From positions 89,275-153,274 of the forward strand of contig JBCDDC010000007.1 of NCBI GenBank assembly GCA_039180675.1: 64,000 nt of DNA, given 5' to 3'. The stretch is from Thermohalobaculum sp039180675. Its GTDB lineage: Bacteria > Pseudomonadota > Alphaproteobacteria > Rhodobacterales > Rhodobacteraceae. A model generated the notes under the pieces. It was not told where the DNA came from, did not search any database, and saw only the letters and a program-made list of their open reading frames with translations. The translations under genes and the position numbers were made by a program. Of this stretch, positions 9,090-17,655 are shown one piece after another. Numbering within the stretch: position 1 is the stretch's first letter; each line of letters opens with the position of its first letter.

Positions 9090-10469
9090 CTATTGCTCTT
9101 GCACGAGCGGCAGCGTCAGCGTTGCGCGCAGTCCATTCCCGTTGCGGTTCTTCAGCGTGATGTCACCGCCGTGGCTGCGCGCGATGGAGCGGGCGATCGC
9201 AAGCCCGAGCCCGACACCGCCAGTTTCCTTGGCGCGGGAGGGTTCGAGCCGAACGAAGGGTTCGAATACCGCTTCCTGCTCATCCTCGGGAATGCCGGGG
9301 CCGTCGTCGTCAATCACGATAAGCGCCTCTCCCCCATCCGCGTGCACGGAAACACGCGCCCGCTTGCCATAGGCGACGGCGTTCTCGATCAGATTGCGGA
9401 GAGCGCGTCGAAGCGCCACGACACGGCAGCGTGAGAGGACGCCGGGCAGTTCATCGACCGCAACGTCATGGCCCAGATCCGAAAGGTCGTTGCACACCGC
9501 CTCAACCAGTTGGCCGAGATCCACCATCCGTGTGTCCTCGCGGGCGGCGTCCTCGCGCGCCAGATCCAGGGTCGACGTCGCCATGCGCTGCATCTCATCC
9601 AAGGTTTCCATGATCCGGCCGCGTGTCTCCGCATCCTCGATCATCTCGGCCTGAAGACGAAGGCTCGCCATGGGTGTGCGCAGGTCGTGGCTGATCGCCG
9701 CAAGGATCTGCATGCGATCCTGGACGAAACGCGACAACCGGTTGGACATGCGGTTGAAAGCCTCAGTTGCGCTTCGGATCTCGGGCGGGCCCGTCTCAGG
9801 TATGGGTTCGACCACTTCGCCGCGTCCAAAACCCTCAGCAGCCCCGGCGAGCGCTCGCAGCGGGCGGGTCAGTCGCCGGATCACGATCACCACGATTACG
9901 ACTGTGGCGGTGCCCATCAAGCCCATGGATAGGAGCACCGGCTGTACCCAGCGGGCACCGCCAAGCGGAGTGCGCGCCTCCAGGTTCAGCCACATGCCTG
10001 AAGGAAGCAGAACCGAGACATAGTGGCTTACATCGAGCCGCCGCAAGCGTCTCAGCGCGCCGCTGTCAGCCCAGGCGGCCTGGCTCAGGAGTGATGGAAT
10101 CTGGTCGCTCATTGAATGTATTCGCGTTTCTTGAACCCGCGCGCCCAAACGGGCGGAAAGTCGCCGTTCGAGAGCCCTTTCCTCGGCTTTTCCTGTCCCG
10201 CTCGCGACCTGCGCGTGGTCAGCAAACCAGAACCTGCTCCGCCGCGTGCTTACGTTTCGCAAAGTCTGCGCATGGCTCGCCGTGGGAATGTCGTCGAGAA
10301 GCCTTACAATCGTGGCCATCCGGGCCGCCGCACTCTGGGCTCTGACGTCGCGGAGTGTATTTTGACGCTCGTTCAGGAAGATCAGGAACGTGGCGACCTG
10401 CGTGATCACGAGTGCCGCAAGTAGAAACATGATCAGCCTGCTTGCGAGAGAGCCTGGTAGGATCCGCAT
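9090..10469 (-). CDS. OmpR-type system sensor histidine kinase (HAMP-HisKA-HATPase)
   Basis: 459 residues. A membrane segment at 11-32 and another at about 176-198 flank a periplasmic domain of roughly 140 residues. A HAMP linker follows (about 199-250, starting RRLTRPLRAL). The H-box AISHDLRTPMASL has His261. The catalytic domain shows NLIENAVAYG, DDDGPGIP and GVGLGLAIARS. The gene lies directly after its response regulator: the regulator TGA and this ATG share one base (TGATG), so they are translated as a pair. The signal is unknown. The pair sits next to, and divergent from, the giant surface-protein cluster, which makes it a candidate regulator of that cluster, though nothing in the sequence proves it. 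Confidence 0.9.
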   Translation of the reverse strand: MRILPGSLASRLIMFLLAALVITQVATFLIFLNERQNTLRDVRAQSAAARMATIVRLLDDIPTASHAQTLRNVSTRRSRFWFADHAQVASGTGKAEERALERRLSARLGARVQETRIHSMSDQIPSLLSQAAWADSGALRRLRRLDVSHYVSVLLPSGMWLNLEARTPLGGARWVQPVLLSMGLMGTATVVIVVIVIRRLTRPLRALAGAAEGFGRGEVVEPIPETGPPEIRSATEAFNRMSNRLSRFVQDRMQILAAISHDLRTPMASLRLQAEMIEDAETRGRIMETLDEMQRMATSTLDLAREDAAREDTRMVDLGQLVEAVCNDLSDLGHDVAVDELPGVLSRCRVVALRRALRNLIENAVAYGKRARVSVHADGGEALIVIDDDGPGIPEDEQEAVFEPFVRLEPSRAKETGGVGLGLAIARSIARSHGGDITLKNRNGNGLRATLTLPLVQEQ

Positions 10470-11179
10470 CAGACCTCCTCGACCCTGCAGGCCAGCCGAT
10501 AGCCGCCACCCCTGACGGTCTGGATCAGCTCGGGGTTCCCCGGATCGGTCTCGACCTTCTTGCGAAGCCTCAGGATCTGATTGTCGATCGAGCGATCGAA
10601 GAGTTGGGCAGAGCGCCCCTTAGTCAGGTCCAGAAGCTGATCCCTACTCAAGACCCTGCCCGCGTGCCGGACCAGGCTTAGGAGAAGCTCGAATTCTCCG
10701 GTCGATAGCGGTGTGACCACGTCACGCGAATCCTGAAGCTCGCGCCGGTCTGCGTCGAATAACCAACGATCGAACTGGTAACGGGTGCCGAGTTCCGGGT
10801 CTCTGGTCATTGGTAGGCATTGTGCTCGTCGCAACACCGCACGGATCCGGGCCAGCAGTTCGCGCGGATTGAAGGGTTTTATCACATAGTCATCTGCGCC
10901 GATTTCGAGCCCGGTGATCCTGTCGGCATCCTCGGCCATAGCAGTGAGTAGCAGTATCGGTAGAGCTCCGCTGGCTCGCAGGTCGCAGCAGAGTGAGAGC
11001 CCGTCCTCGCCGGGCATCATGATATCGAGCACGACAAGGTCGAATGAGGAGGTCTCGATCAGGCGCCGCGCCTCGGCGCTATCGGCCGCAGTCATGACTC
11101 GCAGGCCGTTCTTGCGGAGATATTTCGCCAGGGTTTCGCGAATGTCGCGATGGTCGTCGACGACGAGGATATGCTGCAC
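10469..11179 (-). CDS. OmpR/PhoB-family response regulator
   Basis: 236 residues. An N-terminal receiver domain has the acidic pair in LVVDDHRD, a phosphoacceptor Asp52 in LVVLDIMMPGEDG, and the conserved KPFNPREL loop. A C-terminal winged-helix DNA-binding domain follows from about residue 135, ending in the usual RGGGYRLAC pattern. It is the first gene of a two-gene minus-strand operon with the kinase. Transcription starts in the roughly 290-base region shared with the gene of unknown function at 11468, so the regulator may act on that divergent promoter region as well. Family and partner are clear; the regulon is unknown. Confidence 0.92.
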   Translation of the reverse strand: MQHILVVDDHRDIRETLAKYLRKNGLRVMTAADSAEARRLIETSSFDLVVLDIMMPGEDGLSLCCDLRASGALPILLLTAMAEDADRITGLEIGADDYVIKPFNPRELLARIRAVLRRAQCLPMTRDPELGTRYQFDRWLFDADRRELQDSRDVVTPLSTGEFELLLSLVRHAGRVLSRDQLLDLTKGRSAQLFDRSIDNQILRLRKKVETDPGNPELIQTVRGGGYRLACRVEEV

Positions 11180-11467
11180 CGAGCTGATCGGCCTGTCTCC
11201 CTTGCGGTTCGCCGCGCTTATAACAGCCGTGGCCGCTGGAAGCTCATGGAGAAATGTAACGGACTGTCACAAGACTTCGGTTTGCGAACGAGAACGACAC
11301 AGAGGCTCATCCGTTCAGGGGATCCTGGCTGTTTGCGTCCAACTTCGGATCGCAATCGCTTGTCGCCTGATGCTGTATCTGGACAGGGAGCAGCTTACGT
11401 GTTGCTTCCCGAAACCTCGCCTCTATCCTCTGTGTTGGTCAGTCCTTCAAAGCCTAGCGGGATTGCG

Positions 11468-12052
11468 ATGGAACGCGCGCTACCGATTGATGCATCCAGA
11501 ACCAGCCAGAGCGTTGCGGTGAGCCTAGACGATGTCGATCTCGGTCCATTCCTCTATCTTGCGTGCTCTCGCCTCGGCGTTCTATCGGTCTTCGACGACC
11601 TCAAATACGACCGCGCCGACGCGGACATGCTGTCGCCTGCAATGCGTCAGCACGCGATCAAGCGGTTGGCTGCCCTGGGCTTCAGGCAGACCTCCGGCAC
11701 GGTTCTGGAGCAGGAGGGATCGGGTGTGCGGTGCCTCATCCCGAAGTTCCACGCGCTAGGAGCATCACCTTTCGACATCACCCGGTACACCCCGAAGAAT
11801 GAGGGTGACTTCTATCTGCTCACGCCAACTCAGACAGCCTGCGCCTTCATCGATAATTGTGCCCTCGACGATGCGGTCGCGCGGATCAAGGACCTGATCG
11901 CGCGTCAGCCGATCAACCTCTACCGGCTGATGGATTACCTCGAGAGAAAGCCCGCGCACCAAGATTTTCTGAAGGCTATAGGCCACCTGAAATATGTCCA
12001 ACGCACGGCAATCGAGTCAGAGCCGCTGAAGTATCGCCGCGCCTTGGGCTAG
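11468..12052 (+). CDS. Conserved-looking protein of unknown function upstream of the giant surface-protein gene
   Basis: 194 residues if started at ATG 11468. The frame is open back to 11150, but that extension would overlap the start of the response regulator and has no obvious ribosome site. The product is soluble, without signal peptide or membrane segment. I do not recognise a domain. It contains blocks such as LDDVDLGPFLYLACSRLGVL (residues about 19-38) and a C-terminal helical part with LYRLMDYLERKP. The predicted helices and regular hydrophobic spacing look like a genuine protein. It is on the same strand as the 12319-24168 cluster, separated by a 266-base AT-rich gap, so it may be a separate unit or a regulator of it. 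Confidence 0.6.
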   Translation: MERALPIDASRTSQSVAVSLDDVDLGPFLYLACSRLGVLSVFDDLKYDRADADMLSPAMRQHAIKRLAALGFRQTSGTVLEQEGSGVRCLIPKFHALGASPFDITRYTPKNEGDFYLLTPTQTACAFIDNCALDDAVARIKDLIARQPINLYRLMDYLERKPAHQDFLKAIGHLKYVQRTAIESEPLKYRRALG

Positions 12053-12318
12053 TCATCAAGACCTGCTCTGCACCTTGGTTTACACGGGCGGGCGCCTGCC
12101 TTTTGGCGATGAAAGAGTTGATTCGAATGACTTATAATTAAATTTTGGCGCGTATTAACCTATTCAGGCAACTATTGCGGGAATATTTCATCAAAGGCGG
12201 CGCATGCCCGTGTATTGTGAAGATTCTCGCCGCAGTCTTGTCGAAATTCATCTTGAATTTGAACTAATTCTTCTGGTTATCTTGCGCCCATAATCACCTG
12301 ATCAAAAGAGGTACGAGT
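12053..12318 (+). promoter_or_regulatory. AT-rich promoter region before the giant surface-protein gene
   Basis: No gene is seen in these 266 bases. From about 12118 to 12270 the sequence is clearly richer in A and T than the genes around it, including a TATAAT at 12133-12138 inside ttataattaaatttt and the stretch tcttgaatttgaactaattc. I could not pair the TATAAT with a convincing -35 at normal spacing. A purine-rich ribosome site (aaaagaggta) lies just before the ATG at 12319. This is the natural place for the promoter of the 12319-24168 operon. AT-rich upstream DNA of this sort often binds silencers or is tightly regulated; that last point is inference. Confidence 0.5.
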
Positions 12319-15300
12319 ATGGGCCGCCGCAAGGGCGCAGGCGTAAGTTCGCTTGGAGCAGATCTCTCCGATAATACTTTTGAATTGGAGCAACGCATCT
12401 TGCTGGATGCAGCCATGGTTGATGCGGCGGCAGACGCTGCTCAAGTGGCAGGCGGCGCTGCTGGTTCGGAGGCGGCTGATGCCGCCGATGCCGCTGCCAA
12501 GCAGATCTCGGATGATCTTGTCGAGGCCGGGCCGGTTTCCGACCGGCGTGAGCTTGTCTTTATTGATGCCGCCGTGGGCGACGTAGAGACGCTGATGGCC
12601 GACATCGACCCGAACGCTGAGGTGATTTTCCTAGACGCCGATCGTGACGGGGTCGAGCAGATCGCGGAAGCAGTGCAGAGCCGCTCGAACATCGATGCGA
12701 TCCACATTTTAGCCCATGGTGACGAGGGGAGCCTCTCTCTTGGAAACACGGAGTTGACCGCCGCGAGCATCTTGGGAGAGCACGGCGATGATCTCTCTGC
12801 GATCGGCGAGGCACTTTCGGTCGACGGCGACATTCTGATTTACGGCTGCGATTTCACCGGTGGTGAGGTCGGCATCGAGACGGCAGCGCTTCTGGCGAGC
12901 GCGACAGGCGCCGACATTGCGGCTTCGGAAGACCTGACAGGCAGCGCCGCACTCGGCGGCGACTGGCAGCTCGAAACGACGATCGGCACGCTCGAGACAG
13001 AGGCGATCAGGGCAGAGAACTGGAACGATGTCCTGATCGACGCAACGGTCGATATCCAGGTGCAGGCGGTCGATGCGACCGAGTCCCAATACACCGAGGA
13101 TGGCGACGTCTACACGTTTGGGAACGGCCAGGACCTCGAGGTCACAGGCGTCACGACGGAAAGCGGTATCAACGTCTCGATCGCGGATGTTGCAAACCGG
13201 GTCGAGATAAGAACGATCGACAACGACGAGTTCGCAGGGGACCCTAGAACCCGAATCTTCGTTCAGAACGCGGGTGGCTCTGGCGGAAGCGGCGATATCA
13301 ACACTGTCGGATCGCTGCCTGGTGCACCCGGCGCGGTCTCGCTGGAAGAGGCGTTGGGTGGCACGATCATCAATCGCGGTGTGCTCGACGTTTTCAACAA
13401 CACCAATCGCGGCGTGGAGCTCGGCTCAAATATCGAGCGGGTCGATTTCATCTTCGACAACGGCATCACCGCGCCGACTGATGCGGATTTGCTTGACGAG
13501 GCGGGGCATCTCTATCTTGAAAAAAATGCCAATAATAACGGTCAGTTGGCAGCAATACTGTCGCTGGATGCAGATGGAAACCCAGCCAGTTTCGGCGAAC
13601 TCGTCAGCACCTCGGGCTCCGATCTTGAGGACGCGACGATCAACGGGGTTGGCAACGCGGCAGGCGGCTCCGAATTCCGGTTCGGCTTCCACTTTCTGAA
13701 CGATGTCGACCCGATCGGCACCGACCCGACCACCGGCGGCGATATCTTTGAAGGTGGTGCGAACCCGGTCCGCACCGCAGGCTCGAACGAGGCGATCGGC
13801 GGCGCCCTGATCACCCTTGAAGATCTCGGGATCGCGGCTGGCCAGACGTACTTTGGCGTCGCCTATTTTGACGGCGCGTTCGACAACGACGATGTTGCGG
13901 ATGGCACGTTCAACCCGGTGACGCTCGCCGGTGCGGATACCAACACCGGCAACAACAATGGCGGGGCGGATTTCGTTGGCGGCATAGGCGGCGTCTTCTT
14001 CTCTTCTGCCGCCCTGGCGGCGACGCCGCTGGTCGTGCAGGACGACAGCTTTGTCGTCGTCCCCAATACCCCGGCGACGATCAGTCCGCTCGGCAACGAT
14101 CAGTCCGGTCTGTCGATCACCAGCATCATCGACATCGACGATCCTTCAAATCCGCTTCCGATCTCAAGCGGCGAGACCGTAGAGCTGAATTCCGGCACCA
14201 AGGTGACGCTGAATGGCGACGGCACCCTTACGGTCGAACAGCCGCTCGGCGCGGACGGGTTCGAACTGTTCGACTATACCGTCACCGACGGGTCGAGAAC
14301 TGGGCAAGCGACCATCACGCTCGAGACCGACACCGATGCCGATGGCGTCGCGAATGTCGTCGACATCGACGACGACAATGACGGCATCATCGACCATCTC
14401 GAGTTCGAAGTGTTCGAGGTGGGCGATCTTTTCGTGCCCGCGGGCCTGTCGACGGGCGATGACATCACCGCCGCGACCCAGACCCCCGGCGGTGTGCCCG
14501 GTTTTGCGACGACGAGCGACAACGCTTTCACCTTGCGCACCGAGCTTCAGGGCACGGCGACCTATGCGAGCGGGGTCGATCTGGTCGAAGGTTTCGGCCT
14601 GGATGAGGTGATCCAGTTCCAGCCGGACAACACTGATTTCGTCAGTGGAAGTGTTGCGGTCTACACCATCGAATTCGACCAGTTCGTCGAGGATCTGACC
14701 TTTACGGTCGGTGGTTTGAACTTCGACGACGCGACGCAGATCCAGGTCTTTAACGGCGATAAGGAACTCACCGTCGACGCGTCCAATTTCTCGGGCGTGG
14801 ACACGAGCGGCGGCGATCTCGAATTCGTGGATGCCGATGGAAACACCGTCGCGAGTTCGAACATCGTTCGCGGGCCGGTCACAAGCGGTGGCCTCGACCC
14901 GACAATCAACGATTTCGTTTTCTCGATCGATGGGCCCGTGACGGAGATCCGGATCACGTCGGCCAAGTTCCCGGACAGTGGCACGGTCAGCGGAACTGTG
15001 ACGATCGGTATCCATTCGATTGGCTTCAAGACACCGCTTGATAGTGACTCCGACGGCGTCTCCGATCACCTGGATATCGACAAGGACAATGACGGGATCA
15101 CCGACAATGTAGAGGCGCAGGCGACTGGCGCTTACATCCCACCCTCGGGCCAGGGCGCGGGCATCACGGACAGTGACAGCGACGGCCTCGACGACAATTA
15201 TGATGCGGATACAGGCAGCGCCGACCGGGCGCTGAGCCTCGGGCTCGATCCGGTCGATACCGACTTGGACGGCACAGATGACGTGCTGGACGCGGATTCC

Positions 15301-17634
15301 GACAACGACACGATCGCGGATGTGGCGGAGCGGGGTGATGGCGCCCCGACAGCAACTCCTCCCGCACCTTTCAACGACGCCGATGGCGATGGCCTTCTCG
15401 ATGAATTCGAGGGTGCTGACAGCGCCGATGGCTTCGATGTGAACGATGAGAATATCGCTGGAGACGATGGTGGCGACATTCCTGGCGATGCGGACTACAC
15501 CAACTTCAATCTGAGTGACTCTGATAACGATACCGACGCCGACGATCCGGTTGCAGGCCGCACCACGAACGATGCTGTCGGTCTCTCTGCGGATCTCGAT
15601 TTCCGCGATGCAGACGCGGCGCCCGTTGCGGTTGACGATGCGGAGAGCTATGCGCTGAACACGGCGCTTACGGGGATCGATCTTCTGGGCGACGATGATC
15701 CGGGCAACGGGATTGCGAGCGTGACGCTGGATCCTGGGAGCCTGCCGGACCCGGCGAGCGAGGGCGTGTTCACGGTGACCGATGCGGGCGGGTCTGTGAT
15801 CACGATCGACGCGCTGACCGGTCCGATCGCGCTTTCTGACTTCAACGACCTGACGTTCACGCCGGTCGCGGGCTTCCGCGACGATGTTGCGCCGGTGACC
15901 TACACGATCACGGATATCGACGGCGACAGCGCGAGCGCGACCCTGACGCTGACGGGTCCGGGCAACACGGCGCCGGCTGCGGTGGATGACGCGGAGACGG
16001 TGGCGTTTGATGCGGGCGCCGTGGCGCTTGGCAATGTGATTGCCGGGGTGAACGCGTCCCCGGACAGCGATCCGGAGGGCGATGCGCTGACGGTGGTCGC
16101 GGTCGATGGGGCCGCGGGCGATGTCGGCGCTGCGGTCGCGGGCTCGGGCGGGGGTGTCTTCACCATCGCGTCTGACGGCACGGTGAGCTTCGACACGAAC
16201 GGGGCGTTCGACGGGCTGGCACCCGGGGCGAGTGCGACGAGCACGGTCAGCTACACGATCTCGGACGGGTTCGGCGGCACCGACCAGGCCATTGTCACGG
16301 TGACGGTGACGGGGCCTATCGTTCCCAACGCAGTCCCGATCCTTCTGGACGACGTCATTGAAACCCCGTTCGGCACGCCGGTCGACCTCGATGTTCTCGA
16401 GAACGATATCGCGCTAGGCGAGGGGGTCGATACCGTCGTCTTAGATGGTCTGCCAGACCCGGCTCAGGGCACTTTCTTCATCACTGATGGATCGGGCGAT
16501 CAGGTTCCCGTCCTGGCAGGTCAGCCCTTAAGCGAGGCAGAGATCCAGACGTTGAGCTTTGTTCCGGCTCCAGACTTCCAGGGCGTGGTGGATCCGGTCA
16601 CCTATACGGTCACGGATCTGACCGGGGACACGGCTTCCGCGACGATCAGCGTGACGGTCGCGGAACCGATTGCCCCGAATGAGGTACCGGTGCTTGTGGA
16701 TGATGCAGTCGAGACGCTTTTCGACACGCCGGTCGCGCTCGACATCCTCGATAACGATCCTGATTTTGGGGACGGTATCGACACCGTCGTTATTGATTTG
16801 CTCCCCAGTGCGGAGCAGGGCACGCTCTTCATCACTGATGGATCGGGCGATCAGGTTCCCGTCGTAGCGGGTCAGCCCCTGAGCGAGGCCGAGATCCGGA
16901 CGTTGAGCTTTGTCCCTGACCCGGTCTTCCAGGGCACGGTCGACCCGATCACCTACACGGTCACCGATCTCAGCGGCGATACTGCTTCCGCGACGATCAG
17001 CGTGACTGTGGGAACCTCATCGCCGCCCCCTGCGATCGATCCACCTGTCAGCGCACTGGACGACCAGTTGCTCGCGAGGGTGCCCGGCTGGCCCTTCGAA
17101 CAGGATCTCGTCACGCTGCCGCAGGAGCAGGAAAGCGGCTTCGACCGGTTTGCACAGGCTCCGAACGGCTTTGCCGATCTGGTTGAGACCTCGCCATCGC
17201 ACTCGTTCAATTTCAGCGCGTCGACGCCTGGCTCGCAGCATACGGTGGAGTTCTACACCCGCAGTGATGTTCTGTTCATCGAGATGAAGTATCTGACTGC
17301 GAACGGGGCGCCTGATGTCGGAGGTCTCTATTCGGTGACGCGCGCGGATGGTGGCCCCATGCCCGCATGGCTCGACGATGCCGGCGGTGGTCTGCTGTTC
17401 GGAGAACCGCCGGCGAGTAAGCCGGAAATCGTTCTACGCATGACGCTCGGACATGAAAATGAAGACGAAAGAACCGTCATCGTGGTCAGGGTCAACACGG
17501 CAACCGGAGAGATATTCCTGATCTCGCGGGATCAGGGCGGACCTGCTGAACAGGCGTTCCTGACTGGTGAGGTCTCGGAGATGGCAGAAGAAACCAAAAA
17601 GGCGACGGCCGCGCTGATCGCGGCACTGAGCTGA
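12319..17634 (+). CDS. Giant DUF4347 surface protein with thrombospondin-type-3-like calcium repeats and cadherin-like domains
   Basis: 1771 residues, strongly acidic. Order: a short N-terminal tag with the LEPR-XLL-like motif LEQRILLDAA (23-32); an alanine-rich linker; a DUF4347 domain (about 78-235) with HILAHGDEG and LIYGCDFT; a beta-rich region of about 430 residues; a run of D-x-D-x-D-G calcium-binding repeats (about 670-700 and 905-1100); four cadherin/Ig-like repeats (about 1098-1570), the last two nearly identical; and a C-terminal domain of about 190 residues that includes a putative-Ig pattern (PAWLDD...LLFGEPP). There is no classical signal peptide and no glycine-rich RTX nonapeptide tail. 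It is followed at once by channel and adaptor genes, so it is most likely their exported substrate: an adhesin or matrix protein. Confidence 0.8.
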   Translation: MGRRKGAGVSSLGADLSDNTFELEQRILLDAAMVDAAADAAQVAGGAAGSEAADAADAAAKQISDDLVEAGPVSDRRELVFIDAAVGDVETLMADIDPNAEVIFLDADRDGVEQIAEAVQSRSNIDAIHILAHGDEGSLSLGNTELTAASILGEHGDDLSAIGEALSVDGDILIYGCDFTGGEVGIETAALLASATGADIAASEDLTGSAALGGDWQLETTIGTLETEAIRAENWNDVLIDATVDIQVQAVDATESQYTEDGDVYTFGNGQDLEVTGVTTESGINVSIADVANRVEIRTIDNDEFAGDPRTRIFVQNAGGSGGSGDINTVGSLPGAPGAVSLEEALGGTIINRGVLDVFNNTNRGVELGSNIERVDFIFDNGITAPTDADLLDEAGHLYLEKNANNNGQLAAILSLDADGNPASFGELVSTSGSDLEDATINGVGNAAGGSEFRFGFHFLNDVDPIGTDPTTGGDIFEGGANPVRTAGSNEAIGGALITLEDLGIAAGQTYFGVAYFDGAFDNDDVADGTFNPVTLAGADTNTGNNNGGADFVGGIGGVFFSSAALAATPLVVQDDSFVVVPNTPATISPLGNDQSGLSITSIIDIDDPSNPLPISSGETVELNSGTKVTLNGDGTLTVEQPLGADGFELFDYTVTDGSRTGQATITLETDTDADGVANVVDIDDDNDGIIDHLEFEVFEVGDLFVPAGLSTGDDITAATQTPGGVPGFATTSDNAFTLRTELQGTATYASGVDLVEGFGLDEVIQFQPDNTDFVSGSVAVYTIEFDQFVEDLTFTVGGLNFDDATQIQVFNGDKELTVDASNFSGVDTSGGDLEFVDADGNTVASSNIVRGPVTSGGLDPTINDFVFSIDGPVTEIRITSAKFPDSGTVSGTVTIGIHSIGFKTPLDSDSDGVSDHLDIDKDNDGITDNVEAQATGAYIPPSGQGAGITDSDSDGLDDNYDADTGSADRALSLGLDPVDTDLDGTDDVLDADSDNDTIADVAERGDGAPTATPPAPFNDADGDGLLDEFEGADSADGFDVNDENIAGDDGGDIPGDADYTNFNLSDSDNDTDADDPVAGRTTNDAVGLSADLDFRDADAAPVAVDDAESYALNTALTGIDLLGDDDPGNGIASVTLDPGSLPDPASEGVFTVTDAGGSVITIDALTGPIALSDFNDLTFTPVAGFRDDVAPVTYTITDIDGDSASATLTLTGPGNTAPAAVDDAETVAFDAGAVALGNVIAGVNASPDSDPEGDALTVVAVDGAAGDVGAAVAGSGGGVFTIASDGTVSFDTNGAFDGLAPGASATSTVSYTISDGFGGTDQAIVTVTVTGPIVPNAVPILLDDVIETPFGTPVDLDVLENDIALGEGVDTVVLDGLPDPAQGTFFITDGSGDQVPVLAGQPLSEAEIQTLSFVPAPDFQGVVDPVTYTVTDLTGDTASATISVTVAEPIAPNEVPVLVDDAVETLFDTPVALDILDNDPDFGDGIDTVVIDLLPSAEQGTLFITDGSGDQVPVVAGQPLSEAEIRTLSFVPDPVFQGTVDPITYTVTDLSGDTASATISVTVGTSSPPPAIDPPVSALDDQLLARVPGWPFEQDLVTLPQEQESGFDRFAQAPNGFADLVETSPSHSFNFSASTPGSQHTVEFYTRSDVLFIEMKYLTANGAPDVGGLYSVTRADGGPMPAWLDDAGGGLLFGEPPASKPEIVLRMTLGHENEDERTVIVVRVNTATGEIFLISRDQGGPAEQAFLTGEVSEMAEETKKATAALIAALS
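16324..17025 (+). repeat. Tandem pair of 351-base repeats inside the giant protein gene
   Basis: Two in-frame copies of a 117-codon unit start at 16324 (residue 1336) and 16675 (residue 1453). Each encodes a cadherin-like beta-sandwich with the same ITDGSGDQVPV core and a closing VTYTVTDL or ITYTVTDL strand plus GDTASATISVTV. Long stretches are identical at DNA level, for example the segment from ttcatcactgatggatcggg (16477 and 16828). The two domains before them are related but much more diverged. This points to a recent duplication, and means copy number may vary between strains. Confidence 0.8.
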
Positions 17635-17655
17635 AGACTTAGTGAGGGTGCAGAT

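Noticed and set aside
13426..15069. Minus-strand frames of 88-301 codons within the giant protein gene
   Set aside because: They mirror the strongly biased Asp/Gly codons of the repeats and carry no domain signs or ribosome sites.
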